From NCBI GenBank assembly GCA_032158125.1, contig JASKOT010000002.1, positions 372,001 through 436,000 of the forward strand: 64,000 bases of DNA, in the 5' to 3' direction. A program made the translations under genes and the position numbers. The first letter of the stretch is position 1. The number at the start of each line of letters is the position of its first letter. Shown piece after piece: positions 43,658-55,337 of this stretch. The notes under the pieces were generated by a model that saw nothing but the letters and a program-made list of their open reading frames with translations, was not told the origin of the DNA and did not search any database. The stretch is from Papiliotrema nemorosa. Taxonomy: Eukaryota; Basidiomycota; Tremellomycetes; Tremellales; Rhynchogastremaceae.

Positions 43658-44474
43658 TCATCCCATTTTGGCCTGGTGTGTCAGTACAGAGGCTCAACAC
43701 TACACTCACATTACTAAAATCCATCTCCGGGTGCATCTTCTTAAACTTCTCTAACATCTCCAGCTTCTTCAGCTCATCACTTGTCGGTTTGCCCATAGCC
43801 TGCCATTAGTCCCCTTATCGACGTTCATGCCTGCACCTTTTGCTGATTGTCGAACTGCACAAGTCAGCATTTCAAGGCTTTTCTGATGACCCACCATCAT
43901 CTTCTCGACCATCCCCCTGGTCTCGCCATCCAGGTCAGACAGCTTGGAGTTTGCCGGTTGGATCTTCGTTGTGTCGATTTTCGGGTGGTGGGTCAACACG
44001 TGTGGCCACCATTGATGAGATTTGATATGCGCTCTGCTGTTAGTGAGATTGCATCTGAGAACACCTACGAGAACTTCTCCAGCTCAATATTCATCACTCC
44101 GTCCTCTGTGCGTGAGAATAATGCTTCCGGTCATGGACACACCTATTGTCCAGGAGGAATCGTCCTTGGAGATCTCGTTGAATAGCTCCCCTTCTAAGAT
44201 CGGATCAGACCCCTTGACGCCGACCTTGAGCTTATTCCGCTCGATGATCACTATACAGTCTTTGCCTCGAACGCCGTTTGGAAGTGGGACCGTAATCGAA
44301 ACAGTCTCCAAATCTTGGGTCCACTTGTAGGGCAGAGCTTTGGTTGAGCTTGATGATTGATGAACTCACCAGCAGTTATGACCTACATGCTTGCTCTTCC
44401 TGCTCTCTCTGCCTATCTTTTGCGTCTCGCGCTTCTCGCTCTTCTTTACTCAGCGAGTCATAATCATTCGACAT
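43658..44474 (-). CDS. NUDC: NudC-type nuclear migration protein (p23/CS domain)
   Basis: ATG 44474 begins [20 protein letters not shown] with a charged, coiled-coil-like start. The CS core reads [40 protein letters not shown] and DDSSWTI, with an exon giving [20 protein letters not shown]. The end is [19 protein letters not shown] followed after a 3' intron by AKMG. This combination is the NudC family signature (WW-P and the [11 protein letters not shown] end). NudC assists Hsp90 and stabilises LIS1/dynein pathway proteins needed for nuclear movement. Divergent from the SIZ gene with 234 bp between start codons. Confidence 0.93.
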
Positions 44475-44708
44475 GGCTCTTGGACTCAACTAATCAGTCT
44501 AAGCACATGAAACCGGTCGCGTAACCTGGTACGAGTAGGCGGGCGTCAATAGGCGGCACGCCTATATCTCGGGGCATCTGATGTTTGCCACCTAATGTTG
44601 AAAGTCTGTCTGATCGCGATTTCCCTTGTCCTCCCTATAGATCTCCATCTCATCAGTCGACCCAACTGTATCTTCCGGTTCCACGCCTAGAACTCTGGTG
44701 CTCGAGCC

Positions 44709-46826
44709 ATGCCGGATCCAGTCAAGGACTGGAGCGACTTTGACTGGTTCCTGAATACCTATCTACCGGCTCAACTCGTCGCAACTCTAAAATCAATCGG
44801 CACCTTTCTCGAGGCAGCTGGTGGCATCTACCTCGGGATAAAGTCGCAAGAGAGAAAGGACCACCTGGTCGAAAAAATCCGAGTTGGGTTCCGGGAGATG
44901 CAGCGCAAACAGGAGTTTGAAAAGTATCGAGGTGTCCGAATGCAGGCCGAACAGATTGGTAAACCAGTCAGGCAGGCGGGATACGGGGTGCCCATACAAG
45001 CTCCGACGTTTGGAGGCGTCCCCTCTGGTGAGTGACACTTCACTAGTTCGCTAAGGTCAGGTCCTCGGTATGCTCCTCCCGCCGGACCATCGAGACCAGG
45101 GTGGGCCCCGGCTGCTCCAACTCGTGTACAACATACCTTGCAGGACTGGAAACCCAATCCCATGTTTAAAGCCATTAAAGCAGTCACCAGCATGGAGTTA
45201 CTCCCCGATATCAACACTGGCGAAGGATCACATGCGCATCGCGACAAGAGGCTCACCTTTTATTTGGCCCCGGACGTGGTAGAAAAGCTCCAATCCTCTC
45301 GGTAGGTCCCTAACCCATCTCGGCTGACGTGTAGGAGTAATCCTGCCGCACGACCTCAGTACTCTCTACGGATATTCTGTACCTCAGGCGACTACTATCG
45401 TCCCCCAGGTGCTCCACAGACCGGCTACGTGAGCAATCGCGACATTCCCATCGATTTCCCTTCCAACCCCGACGTCACCTTTGGCGGAGCACCGATGATG
45501 TTCAAAGAACGTGGATTAAGGGGGAAACCAGGAAGTGCACCACCTTTTGATCTCGGCAAAGTCGCCTTTGCGCTCAACTCGGACCGATTACATACATTGA
45601 ATTTTGGACACACTGGACCCACACCTTCGAAAAAGAAGGACCAAGCAAAGGTGAATAAATTCGTCGGCCACCGCTTACAATAGCGTTTCTTCTTCCAAAT
45701 ATGCCTCGCCGAAATTACAAACAAAGAAGCACTGCTTGACCGATTGCTGCAATTACCCACCCTCTCAGCTGAAGAATCTCTTGCTGCGGGTGAGTCATGA
45801 CTCTTGCTCTCCCTGACTCCAGCTCGCCGGCAAATGGACGATGACGATATCGTCGCCGATTCGTTTAAACTCTCGCTCAAGGATCCACTTGCGTACATGC
45901 GGATATCCCGGCCGGTCAGGTCGACCAAATGTACCCACATTCAATGCTTTGATCCCAGATGGTGGATCGAGGGCAACGCTTTACACCCACAATTCCTATG
46001 TCCTCTCTGTAGTAAACCCCTACAATTCGAAGACCTCATCATCGATGGGTGAGCATTCCCATCGTCTCGAGCTGACGGCAGATTTTTCCAGAGTATACTG
46101 GACGCGGTACCGGACTCTGTCGACGAGGTCATTCTCGACGCGTCATTCGACTGGAAGAGTGACGACGGCAAATACTCTTCCAAGCAAGCACCCAAACCTC
46201 CGTCCCCCGTTGCACCACCATCTCCCGACCCATCACGCCAACCTACTCCAAAAACAGAAGGAAAGCGAAAAGCCATCGAAGTCCTCTCCTCCGACGACGA
46301 TGAGGACGACGTACCTTTGTCGAATACCTATCGGCCCACGCCAGCCGCTAGCACTTCAGCGGCACCCTCCAACGATGTCATCGACCTGACCCTGGACGAC
46401 TCCGACGAGGAAACGGACCATTTTCGCGAGCCGAGCACCGGTCGAGGACGAAGCGTCAGCGATCAAAAGCAATCTATCCCTCCCCCTAAACTACCAGAGA
46501 TTGACCTCGGTGCTCGGCTAGACTCATTGGCCAATTATAGAAAACATCCTCCAAAATATCGTGATCCGCATAGACTGCCTGAGATCGACATTTCACCATT
46601 TGACATGAATATAGACGGCATGACGCAAGGCTCTTCGTTTGGCCCAGCCTACAGTGTAGATCGATGGAGCCGCCCTCATCCGGATTCTTACCCCAGCTAT
46701 GATAGACCGTACGATCGGTACGCCCCAACGGACCGATGGGAAGATCCCAGGGCCAACAAGCGGCATCGACATGCCAGCGAATGGAGTGAAGATTACCGAT
46801 CACGAAACGACCCATACCCGCGATAA
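44709..46826 (+). CDS. SUMO E3 ligase of the Siz/PIAS family
   Basis: Exons join to a protein with a helical N-terminus (MPDPVKDWSDFDWFLNTYLP), a PINIT domain (SGDYYRPPGAPQTGYVSNR, DIPIDFPSNPDV), an SP-RING zinc finger (KCTHIQCFDPRWWIEGNALH followed by CPLCSKPLQFEDL) and an acidic SUMO-interaction motif, VIDLTLDDSDEE. The tail is Tyr/Arg/Pro-rich. Siz/PIAS enzymes bring Ubc9-SUMO to nuclear and septin substrates. Zinc ligands Cys-His-Cys-Cys are all present, so the ligase looks functional. A clear SAP domain was not seen at the N-terminus, but helices there may play that role. Confidence 0.9.
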
Positions 46827-47481
46827 TAATTGGATACTGTTGCTAATACTATGCATTCGGACGACCTTGTTGTAGGTTGACGATTGAAGGACGCAATACT
46901 GCCCGGAGCCCTGCTGCTTACCATCGCATCAGCTCACAGACCACTCCATGTAGACAAAAGGAGAGGAGCGACTCGCCCATCGGTTCTTGCTCTCTTCAGT
47001 ACAGCCATCGACTGATCTGATTGCAGACCTCAAGTCGAACACCCCCAGCCATTTTTCTCACCTCACTCGGCCGACGACAGCGCACTCTGTCATCGGGCGG
47101 CTATCGCTCCCTCGGCGCAGAGCCGTCCAACCGTAGGGTCATGACCACATCATGCAAGATGCAGCCGTCGAGGGAATATGGACATGGAGCAGGGGACCCC
47201 GACTCGGACCAAGCACTGATTGCAAGAACCAAGTGCATGCAATGAAACGCCGCATCAGCGCTTCGGATCGGAGGTGCCACAAGTCTCAGGCTTGATACTG
47301 CAGCGATGTCTGTTTCAAGGAGTAATGCCATTCCCTTCTTAGCCGAATCAAGGAGAAAGGATGCACCCGATGGCGGTGTTCGGATCGTTGAGGTCACTCA
47401 CTATACATATCATGCGCACGTTGGGAAAAGCAAGTATCCCCACAAGAATTATTTCCAAACCTATTGTACAAGTACTGTACA
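46827..47481. other. Intergenic; no gene seen
   Basis: Holds the SIZ 3' region and the upstream region of the coiled-coil gene. Short frames on both strands have no domain or splice support. ATTTCCAAACC-TATTGTACAAGTACTGTACAATG just before 47482 contains a TTGTAC/GTACAA palindromic repeat. Confidence 0.45.
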
Positions 47482-47483
47482 AT
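47462..47483. repeat. Palindromic TTGTAC/GTACAA repeats at a start codon
   Basis: TATTGTACAAGTACTGTACAAT directly precedes and overlaps the ATG at 47482. TTGTACAA is a perfect 8-bp palindrome and TGTACAA recurs 11 bases later. It may be a regulatory site or simple leader structure. Confidence 0.5.
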
Positions 47484-47841
47484 GAGCGACCACGATCGAT
47501 CGTCGACCGCAGGTGGTACGGCCTTGCAATCAAGAGTCGAGTCATTGCAGCGAACAATCAGCGAACTCGAAGCCGAAGTGGCGAGCATCAACCTCACAGA
47601 AGAAGACGCCAAATTGGCGAATACCATAGGTACTCAGCCTTCCCTTCAAGAGTGGAAGAATATGCTGGATCGGGCGGCCGATGCAGAATCCTCCGCATTG
47701 AAACAATTCCGAGAGATGAAATACGATCTCGAGGTGGCCAAGCTTGAGCTGAAGGACCTCCAAGCTCCTCGAGCTTCTTCTGTCACAAATCAGGAACCTG
47801 AGGTGGCTCACTCAGACCCCGAAGGCGTCGCGAATCCCTGA
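47482..47841 (+). CDS. Small coiled-coil protein (119 residues)
   Basis: Single-exon frame MSDHDRSSTAGGTALQSRVE with heptad-like helices: RVESLQRTISELEAEVASIN and LKQFREMKYDLEVAKLELKD, separated by a short loop. Acidic, no signal peptide, polar disordered end. Composition and codon use agree with coding sequence. The family is unknown; helical hairpins of this size are often subunits of larger complexes. Confidence 0.6.
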   Translation: MSDHDRSSTAGGTALQSRVESLQRTISELEAEVASINLTEEDAKLANTIGTQPSLQEWKNMLDRAADAESSALKQFREMKYDLEVAKLELKDLQAPRASSVTNQEPEVAHSDPEGVANP

Positions 47842-48243
47842 TGCGCGGTGGGAGGCAGCAGGTATTGAGATCAGTGGGGGATAGGCGATGTTCGGACGAA
47901 TTGAGTACGAGACTTTGGGAGTGATCGTGACCCTGGTGAGGCGCTACACTATCAGTCATCTTTTGGCTTACATCGAGATATTGATGATGCTCAAGGTGGC
48001 GAGGTAGACCATGTCTTGCTTTGCCCACACACAGTAGACTGAGACACCTCGAGTATGCAGCGATGCAACCTCCGGCGGGTTTGGGGGAGACTTCTCGCAT
48101 ACGCAACGAGGTGGTTTCAGCTTCAATCCTTTCACTAGCTTCCCCTTGCCAATCGACCGCTCGTCCAATGAGCAGTTTTCAGCGCAGAACCTCTCACCCA
48201 AAAATGGTACGCTCCATGCTCTCTCACATACGCTTGACCGAAA
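47842..48243. other. Intergenic; no gene seen
   Basis: Lies between the coiled-coil gene and the next unknown gene. The plus-strand frame 48021-48266 overlaps the following start and is not supported. Confidence 0.4.
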
Positions 48244-49133
48244 ATGTCCACTGGAGTATCCTCTGATACTATACCGTCAAGATTCCTCGCCTTGCGGACG
48301 AGGAATGATAAGGTGCGCTCGTCTATCCCCCAGTCTTTCGAAACATCTCTACAGCGAGTTGATAGCGCCATGAGCGGTGTCATCTCTTCCGTTAGTTGCA
48401 CCACACCTGTCAATCCGCTCAGTATTACCGAAGACGAAAAGCTATTAGAGACGTCCTCAAATATAGGTAGCAAGCGTAGACACCGAAAGGTCGGGGTCCA
48501 AGCGAGCGAGCTGAAGTCTTTGACACTGCGTCGGGACAGGTTGAGATCCTTTTTCCAAGTCGACTCGGCTCAGATGTCCGTTATCACAGATGTGAGTAGA
48601 GTTTATCAGTCCCGCTGACTTCTGTACAGGCTTCAAAAGAAAGCCTCTACCCCACAGCGGTCTATCTGGGCAACGCCATTCGTCTGTGTCGACTGCTGAA
48701 CCACAGCCCGGGGTCGTGTGGTCAATTCACAACTGGACACAAAGTGTGGGAGGACATCGCCGCGCTCCGCGATGATACGCACAGGTCCTTCGACTATCTG
48801 ACACAACACTGGGGCGAAGTGATGCTTGATCCTTCTGTGACTAGCGTTGGTGAGAACGACCAAGAGGGAGATGACGAGATGAGCGCGTTTGACAATGCGC
48901 ACGAACTCCTCAGGCAGATCTACGCCGTCTCCGTCGACGCTTATGATTACTGGGGATCGAGAACACTGCACAGAGTATCAGACAAGAATGATCTCGCGTG
49001 GTGCGAGTCGGCGATGCATGTCACCAACTTGACAAGATCGGTTGTCCGATGCGTTGGCGCCGGAAACCTAGACATCGCGGCAAACATCGCCGAAAGCCTC
49101 GGACTCGCCCGCATACAGGGCATAGGTCTGTAA
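48244..49133 (+). CDS. Unknown two-exon helical protein
   Basis: Exon 1 (ATG 48244 to about 48591) ends in QMSVITD; a 39-nt GTGAGT...CTGACTTCTGTACAG intron leads to ASKESLYPTAVYLGNAIRLC. The product has about 283 residues, largely helical: WEDIAALRDDTHRSFDYLTQ, AFDNAHELLRQIYAVSVDAY and AMHVTNLTRSVVRCVGAGNL. Basic KRRHRK and acidic stretches occur; no known domain, signal peptide or membrane helix. The stop lies only 12 bases before that of the convergent SGD1/NOM1 gene. Confidence 0.65.
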
Positions 49134-49145
49134 GCTGGAATGTAA

Positions 49146-52042
49146 TCACATGCCCCTAGCAACGACCGACTGCCCTATCGACAAGCCAGGCAGTATGGTT
49201 TCTCTCTGTCTGGGCGACAATCCGCATTGTTCCACGTGCTTGTTGAGCTTCTTCGGACCGAGTTCCATCCGCATGACAATCGCGAATCCCGAAGCGAGCT
49301 TTGAATCCGTCAATGTCTTTGAGAAAATCTCCTCGATCGCCTCTTCGTCAATGGCATCCGGTTGGAAAGCCTTGGGAAGTGAAAACAAGGGCGAAACGGT
49401 CTGGGTGGCCAGGATGAGGTGTATGAGAAAAGTCGCGAGAAAGCTATTTGTTGCCGGGTTGAGGTCGGTCCACTCGACCCCCTTGAATACGGTCAGATCC
49501 ATGCTGCCTCGAGCGATGATGTAGGCCATGGCTTTGGCAATGTTCAAGCTCTTTCTCTTGATGCTCTTGTCGGCGGGTCCACCGAGTTCTCGGATAAAGT
49601 CCCATAGAGCGTATTGTAGGGTAAATCGATGGTCATACGATTCTGCGCAGAGACTGTTAAGCACCAATGTGTAGTACGGGTTGTACTGCTTTTCCTATTG
49701 TCAGCGGCGCACTTTCACCTTTCTCACCAATGCACAAGAATGTAAAGTCACCCGGACAAACTCTCTCTGCTGGACTTGAGTGTATTTGAGGTGCGACATT
49801 CGATCACAGGCATGGACATAATCCTGTATGTCAGATGGGGACCAGCTTTCTTACTCACCTCACTGGTGAGGAGCACCACGAAGACCGAGCGTCTCACATC
49901 CGTGTTCATTCCCTGCTTCCGGGCAAGCTCGTAGAGCGCCTTTTCCTCGGTCTCATCCTCTTCCGGTGCCGACTGAACAGGTCGCCGCTCCTCGTGCTCT
50001 ACAAGGGGGTTTCCAGACCATCCGGCACCCACGAGCCACCATTTACCCTTCTTGTCGGCATTCAGCAAATCTGTCAATGACACACGAAGTGGTTCAGACG
50101 CCATGACTTTGGATCAGTGTACGCCTCGCTAAAGACTTACGTCGCCGCTTTCGACCCAGAGAGGACAGAAATCTTTTCATCCTTGCAGCAGCATCGCTCG
50201 ACTGTTCTGCTCCAGCACCAGTCTTCCCTTTCCCATTCTTCACATTCACCAAAGTCTCGATCATAAACCGAGCTCGAGTACTGAAATGAGTGCGGATAAG
50301 CAAAGACCACTCACGTCATGTCACTCTCCTTGCCCTTGGCCTTGTCTTGCACAAGTCCGACGATATCCTTCAAACTGGCAGGATCATCGCTCCGAAGTTG
50401 GGCGCCACTACCTGAGGGTCAGACGTTTCCACTTGCAAAACTCACATCGCAGTATCTTGAGCAGTGCCTCGACCTCTCGCTCGCCCAAGACTTCTTCGCT
50501 GTCGGTCGCCAGAAACCCCCTGATCAAGTCGTAGATCAACCCAGATCCGATGACTCCTGCATTATACAGCTCGGCAATAAGTGTGAGCAGGTTGAGCGCC
50601 TCTTTGGACGCATCAGGGGTTTCGTATAAATTCGCCTCGACCTCTTGCGAAATGGAGGGGTTTGTGAACAATTCATGGTGACGAGTGACGAGTGTGTTGA
50701 CAAAGTGAGCGCCTGGTATTAGCGCTGCCTTTCGTATAACGCTTACCAAACTCGAGACCAATAATACGATGTAGAGATCCGACTAATGTAGCGTAGAGGA
50801 CGACGAAAGAGTCGAGCAGATTGGCCTTGTTACCGATCATTTGCAGAATCAAAGTAGTGAGGGTTGTCGTCACATCTGCCAATCAGCTCAGACTTGTCGT
50901 CTACGCACCATTTCGGCTGTGATCTCTGTACAACTGCTCAATCTCCCCGAGAAGACTCTCAATATTCGCCTCGCTCAGTCTGTCGATAAGTCACTGCGAC
51001 ATTGGACACTCACTTGTTGAGTATACCTTGAGCCTTGCGCTCTAGCTTGCGTCTCGCCTCAATTTTGTCCTTGTCCTCTGCGGCTTTCTCCGCCAAAGCC
51101 GCTGCCCTCAGGTGTGGTGGAATATATTTCGTCGCTGGCACCTCTGTATCCAACTGTGTTGATTGCGGACTGGACACTGAGTCGATCCCTTTCCACTCCT
51201 CCTCGGCAGAGTCTCCACTTCGACTCTCATCTTCGTCTGAACTCTCGACATCGTCTGCAACGCTCACATCGGAGTCGTTCTCAGCTGCCAAAGCATCAAA
51301 ACCCTCCGATCCATCGTCATCCTCGTCGCTCGAGTCCTCACCATCTGAAATCCCATCTTCAAGGTCCATTTCCGAACCTGATTCACCATCGTCGTCATCC
51401 TCCTCATCTCTCTGCAAGCCTCGTCCGCCGGGTCCTATGATATCTGCAAAGTCAAGTATATCTAATACGTTAGCTTGTGGTTTCATCAGAGATTAGAAAG
51501 TCACCGTCTAGACCGTCGCTCAAGTCATCGTCTTTCCCCTTTTCCTTTTCCTTCTTCAGCATCCACTCCAACCATTCTATCTCCTGATCCTCCACATCGT
51601 CCTCGGCAGCTCCGGGCAATGTAAGCTCTGGCAATTTCTTCTTCTTCTTCTTTGCTGGCTGAGAGGCGTCCTCCTCACGTGCGGGTCGCTTGCCCTGAGC
51701 CTTCTTGCTAAGCTTAGGCGGTGGAGGTGCTTCATCCGACTGCTCGTCCTCTTCATGCGAGACTTCTCTAGCCTGTCGAGATGGTCCAGCCTGATGAGGT
51801 TTGCGATCGAATTTTCGCTGCTGCTTTCTTGTCATCGACCGTCTTGTCCCGGATCCTGATCCTGCAATATGAGCCATGTGGGACTCGCTCGACTCACCGT
51901 AAGCTGTATCGACCTCGGACAAAAGAGTCGAGGGCAATTTGGGCCCGCCAAACCGTGAACCTCCCCTGCCTCGACCTCTGAAACCGCCTCGACCACCGCG
52001 ACTACCTCCACCCCTCTGATGACCGCCTCTAAGAGGTCCCAT
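49146..52042 (-). CDS. SGD1/NOM1-type nucleolar protein with MIF4G and MA3 domains
   Basis: Starts MGPLRGGHQRGGGSRGGRGG, an RGG-rich nucleolar/RNA-binding segment, then a Lys-rich region (PAKKKKKKLPEL) and very acidic stretches. YIPPHLR precedes the MIF4G domain (TTLTTLILQMIGNKANLLDS, VVLYATLVGSLHRIIGLEFG, LLTLIAELYNAGVIGSGLIY). The C-terminal MA3 region includes KGKWWLVGAGWSGN, SVFVVLLTSEDYVHACDRM and QREFVRVLLHC. Yeast Sgd1 and human NOM1 act in 18S rRNA maturation and the small-subunit processome. Domain order and length fit a complete protein. Many exons with short introns. The leader on the minus strand contains an (AAT)8 microsatellite. Confidence 0.9.
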
Positions 52043-52141
52043 GTCGTTGTCAAGTGAATCTGATGGATATTCCGGTTGCGACGTCGAACTTTTTTCCAAA
52101 ACGTGACAGTCAAGTGTCATTTGTTTCAGTGGGTGGCAAAC

Positions 52142-52165
52142 AATAATAATAATAATAATAATAAT
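52142..52165. repeat. (AAT)8 microsatellite
   Basis: Eight perfect AAT units on the plus strand, in the short divergent promoter between SGD1/NOM1 (start 52042, minus) and the She3-like gene (start 52304, plus). Length is likely to vary between strains. Confidence 0.95.
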
Positions 52166-52303
52166 AAACGGAATCAAATTTCATCGACGCGTCGAGCTGC
52201 TTGCTTTCACCCCCTTTCCCAATGTCCAAAAGTCGGTCCAAGTGATGGAGAGAACCACCTTCTAGCTTCAACCTCGACCTTGTCTGATGGGCTACATAAA
52301 GAT

Positions 52304-54236
52304 ATGACAGACTCGCCAAATGTGGTGACTTCCCGGCCATCGGGTATACCAGTCCCGATCAACAAACGGAGCTCGCTCAGTTTCAACAATACCCTTCATC
52401 AGTCAACCTCCACCACTGGCAGCTCTCGTCCCAACAGTCTGGTGATCTTGTCGGCTCCTCCCCCAGGCCAAAAAAGTCCTCTTGGTGCACGTAGACCGAG
52501 CCTGCTCAATGTCTCTGATGGCCGCCCGAATGCTGGCGAAAACTCCAGCGATGATCCCGGTAGGTCGCTCATGGTGATCCGAGACTAAAGGCATAGTACA
52601 CCTCAAGTCGCAAATCGCCATGTTGCAAGCGAATCTGGCGACTATGCATCAGCGAATGGTCCAGATGACGGCGGACTTGCCACTCGATTCGTCGACTTCC
52701 GCCTCGCCCCGTCCTCTCACGCCGGTGCATGGCTTAATCGACTTGTCCATGACGGATGGCACAACGCCCCTGTCAGCTTTCAGTCGACTACAAGTCCCTG
52801 ATGTCGAGACCGACGATGATGCATTGATTGATTCTGGGACAAACGGAAATCCGGAGAGCAGCACAGGCCGGAGCAAGATACCCCGTTTACCGCATAGCAA
52901 TTCCAGCTATGATCTGCGATCGAGCGCCATCACTCCCGGCAAGACCCCCGTGGTCAGAAAGACCAGCGATGGACCACTAGGCTTGAACCGTGCGTCATCC
53001 ATCGGAACTCTATTGATCCTAGGTATCCCACAATCTGCCGTGTCCCAAGGTCTATCTCTCCATGCTACGCCTCCCTCCGCTTCCCCCTCTTCTAGCAAAC
53101 GTCCACCCAGTCGAACCCGCTCGACAGCGTCTCCCACTCCCCCTCAGGAAGCGAACCTCCGTTCTCCCTTTATCCCCGACTCACCATGCTCTCCTCTACC
53201 CCAATCTGACGGTCGTCCGAGCCCCTACCCACGAAGAGTATCAGGCGGGGGCTCCGCAGCGAGTACGAGGGTGATTGACGCGCTGCAAACGGATCTTCTA
53301 CATTCTAGAGGTCTCGTGGAGAAGCTCAAACAGGAGGTCAGGGCGAATCAGAGGCTGATCGGCTCGGTGAGTCAGGCGTATGCGGTCGAGCTGACTTTCA
53401 GCTCACCCGGCAAAATGAGGACCTGAAGGATACCAAGGAACGACAACGGGTGGAGAGTGAGGGTCTCAACAATGTCATCGCGAGAAAAGAGCGTCTGCTT
53501 CAGGGTGAGCTCTGGAATGCAATCGAGGAATACCACCTGACATACCAGAGGTCCTGGAGCGAGCACGCGCGGCAGAGGGATCGCTGGCTCAACATCTGGC
53601 AACCAAAAAGGCTCTTGAGCAATCGACCAAAAAGTCGCTCCAAGATATGGAAAGTCAAGTCAATACGGCTCGCATAGCTCAGCAAAAGGCCGAGAGGGAG
53701 TCGGGCAGTTTGCGAGACAGTGTCAAGTCGTTGAAAGACGTCTGGGCGAGAGACCTCAAAACCGTTAGGGACGAGATGAAGCGGAGCGAGGAGAAGAGCC
53801 GCAAAGAGGTGGACGATGCGGTGCGTGGTAATTGCTTGGTCACTGACGCTGTGCGCTGACGACTCAGCGACAGAGTCACTTCGAGCTGATCAAGCTAGTG
53901 GAAGCGCAAAAGTGAGTCATCGCTTAGCCTATACGACTGATATATTAGGGCCGACAGGATATCCTTACAGGAAACAGCCAAGGAGGCTATTGCCAAAGCT
54001 GCATTGGTCAACACCGCCTTTGAGGATCAGATTGCAAAACTAAGGGCTGAGATCTCGAGGAGTGCACAGGAGAGCGACAAGGCAAACACGATAGCGACGT
54101 AGGTCTCAGCTTATGCGCCGAGCTGACAGGCAGTGAGCTGGCAGCAGAGCTTTCTCATCTACGACGACTCATGCGAGAACCTCGACACGCATCATTAGAC
54201 AATATTCACGACCCCCCTGACGCCTCACGATCATAG
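52304..54236 (+). CDS. Coiled-coil protein with She3-like architecture
   Basis: ATG 52304 begins MTDSPNVVTSRPSGIPVPIN. The first half is Ser/Pro-rich and disordered (SRTRSTASPTPPQEANLRSP); the second half is a long coiled coil over several exons: DALQTDLLHSRGLVEKLKQE, QNEDLKDTKERQRVESEGLN, TARIAQQKAERESGSLRDSV, ETAKEAIAKAALVNTAFEDQ and the end SHLRRLMREPRHASLDNIHD. The pattern (Ser-rich N-terminus, then 'DALQxDL' coiled coil) is that of basidiomycete proteins labelled SWI5-dependent HO expression protein 3. Yeast She3 is an mRNA-transport adaptor on myosin. Homology is plausible but coiled coils mislead. Confidence 0.6.
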
Positions 54237-54367
54237 ACATAACTCACGACGCATCTCATGTTCATGTCTAGCACGACAGAAACACTTCGATACCCCCTAG
54301 ACTGTGCAGTAACACTGTATAGTATAATGCATCGTACGTGGACATCACTGCAGGCTTCATCTCTCCT

Positions 54368-55337
54368 TCAACCACGACGCTCCTGCTTGGCCGCCTTCTT
54401 CTGCTTGTCTGCTTTTGCTTTCGCAGCATCGGCCCTGAATTGTCAGCTGAGACCCCTTAAGACTCTCACCTTTGCTTATCCAGAGCCGCCTTGTCTCTAT
54501 CCCTCTTCTCCTGTGCTCCCTTTTTCGCTGCTTCTCGCTCCATCTGCGCCTTGTACGCAACCTTGTCCCGATTCAAATTTGGCGCGAGCAGGTCCACTAC
54601 AATATCAGTCCACGTCTCTTCTGCCAGACTCACCCTCCTGCTGCTTCTTGTACTTCTTCTTCTTCCCATCCAACTTCAACGCAGCTTCAATCAGAGCTTT
54701 CCGTTCTTCCGCCGCCTTCTTCTCCGCTGCAGCTTTCGCAGACTCTCCTCGGGGAGGCGCATCGCCCCTCGCCGCTGCTTCATCTTCCGGTCCACCTTCT
54801 ATATACCCATACTGCCTCAACAATGCCTGTTTCTGCGCTGCAGCCAGCTCTTCCGGTGTAAGTGTAGATAAGACATCTTTGAGCTTCGGTGGAGGTGTAG
54901 GTGATTTTTCTACCATCAGTCGGGACTTGGACGGTGCTTCGTACCTTCTCTTGCAAGATCAGCCAAACGCTCCGCTTCTATAGCTTGGAGTCGAGCCCAT
55001 TCGTCGATCGTTTTGGACAGAGCTTCGTCGACCCCTGATTCCGGCAAGACTCCCTCATTGGGTCAGTTGACGGTCCATATGATGACCAGTGGCCAGCTTA
55101 CATCCTCGACGACACCTTCCAACATCCCTCGGACGCCCTCTACCTTTTCCTCTCGCTCCAGTCCGTCCTCTTCGACGAACCGAGCCATATACTCGACCTG
55201 AAATGAGCTCAGCTCGCGGATCACTATTGTTTTGTATCACGTACATCGTCAGATGGGACATTGATGGACAAGCTAGCTAGCTGAGCTGCGAGGAACCTCT
55301 CCAGAGCTTGTGATGAGGATTCAGCTTCGTCGGTCAT
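54368..55337 (-). CDS. CCDC43-family coiled-coil protein
   Basis: Starts MTDEAESSSQALERFLAAQL with a helical N-terminal PWI-like unit (FLAAQLASLSINVPSDD, EYMARFVEEDGLEREEKVEG), then EALSKTIDEWARLQAIEAER, a linker SPTPPPKLKDVLSTLTPEEL, and a Lys/Ala-rich coiled coil (GKKKKYKKQQE, LNRDKVAYKAQMEREAAKKG) ending KQKKAAKQERRG. This order matches the conserved eukaryotic CCDC43 family, whose function is poorly known. Five or more exons with short introns. Tail-to-tail with the preceding gene, 131 bases between stops. Confidence 0.78.

Noticed and set aside
51035..51496. Ser-rich plus-strand frame (153 residues)
   Set aside because: Complement of the acidic Asp/Glu-Ser repeats of the SGD1/NOM1 gene; low-complexity artefact.
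54258..54983. 241-residue plus-strand frame
   Set aside because: Antisense of the Ala/Lys-rich CCDC43 coiled coil, read as Ser/Phe/Leu repeats.
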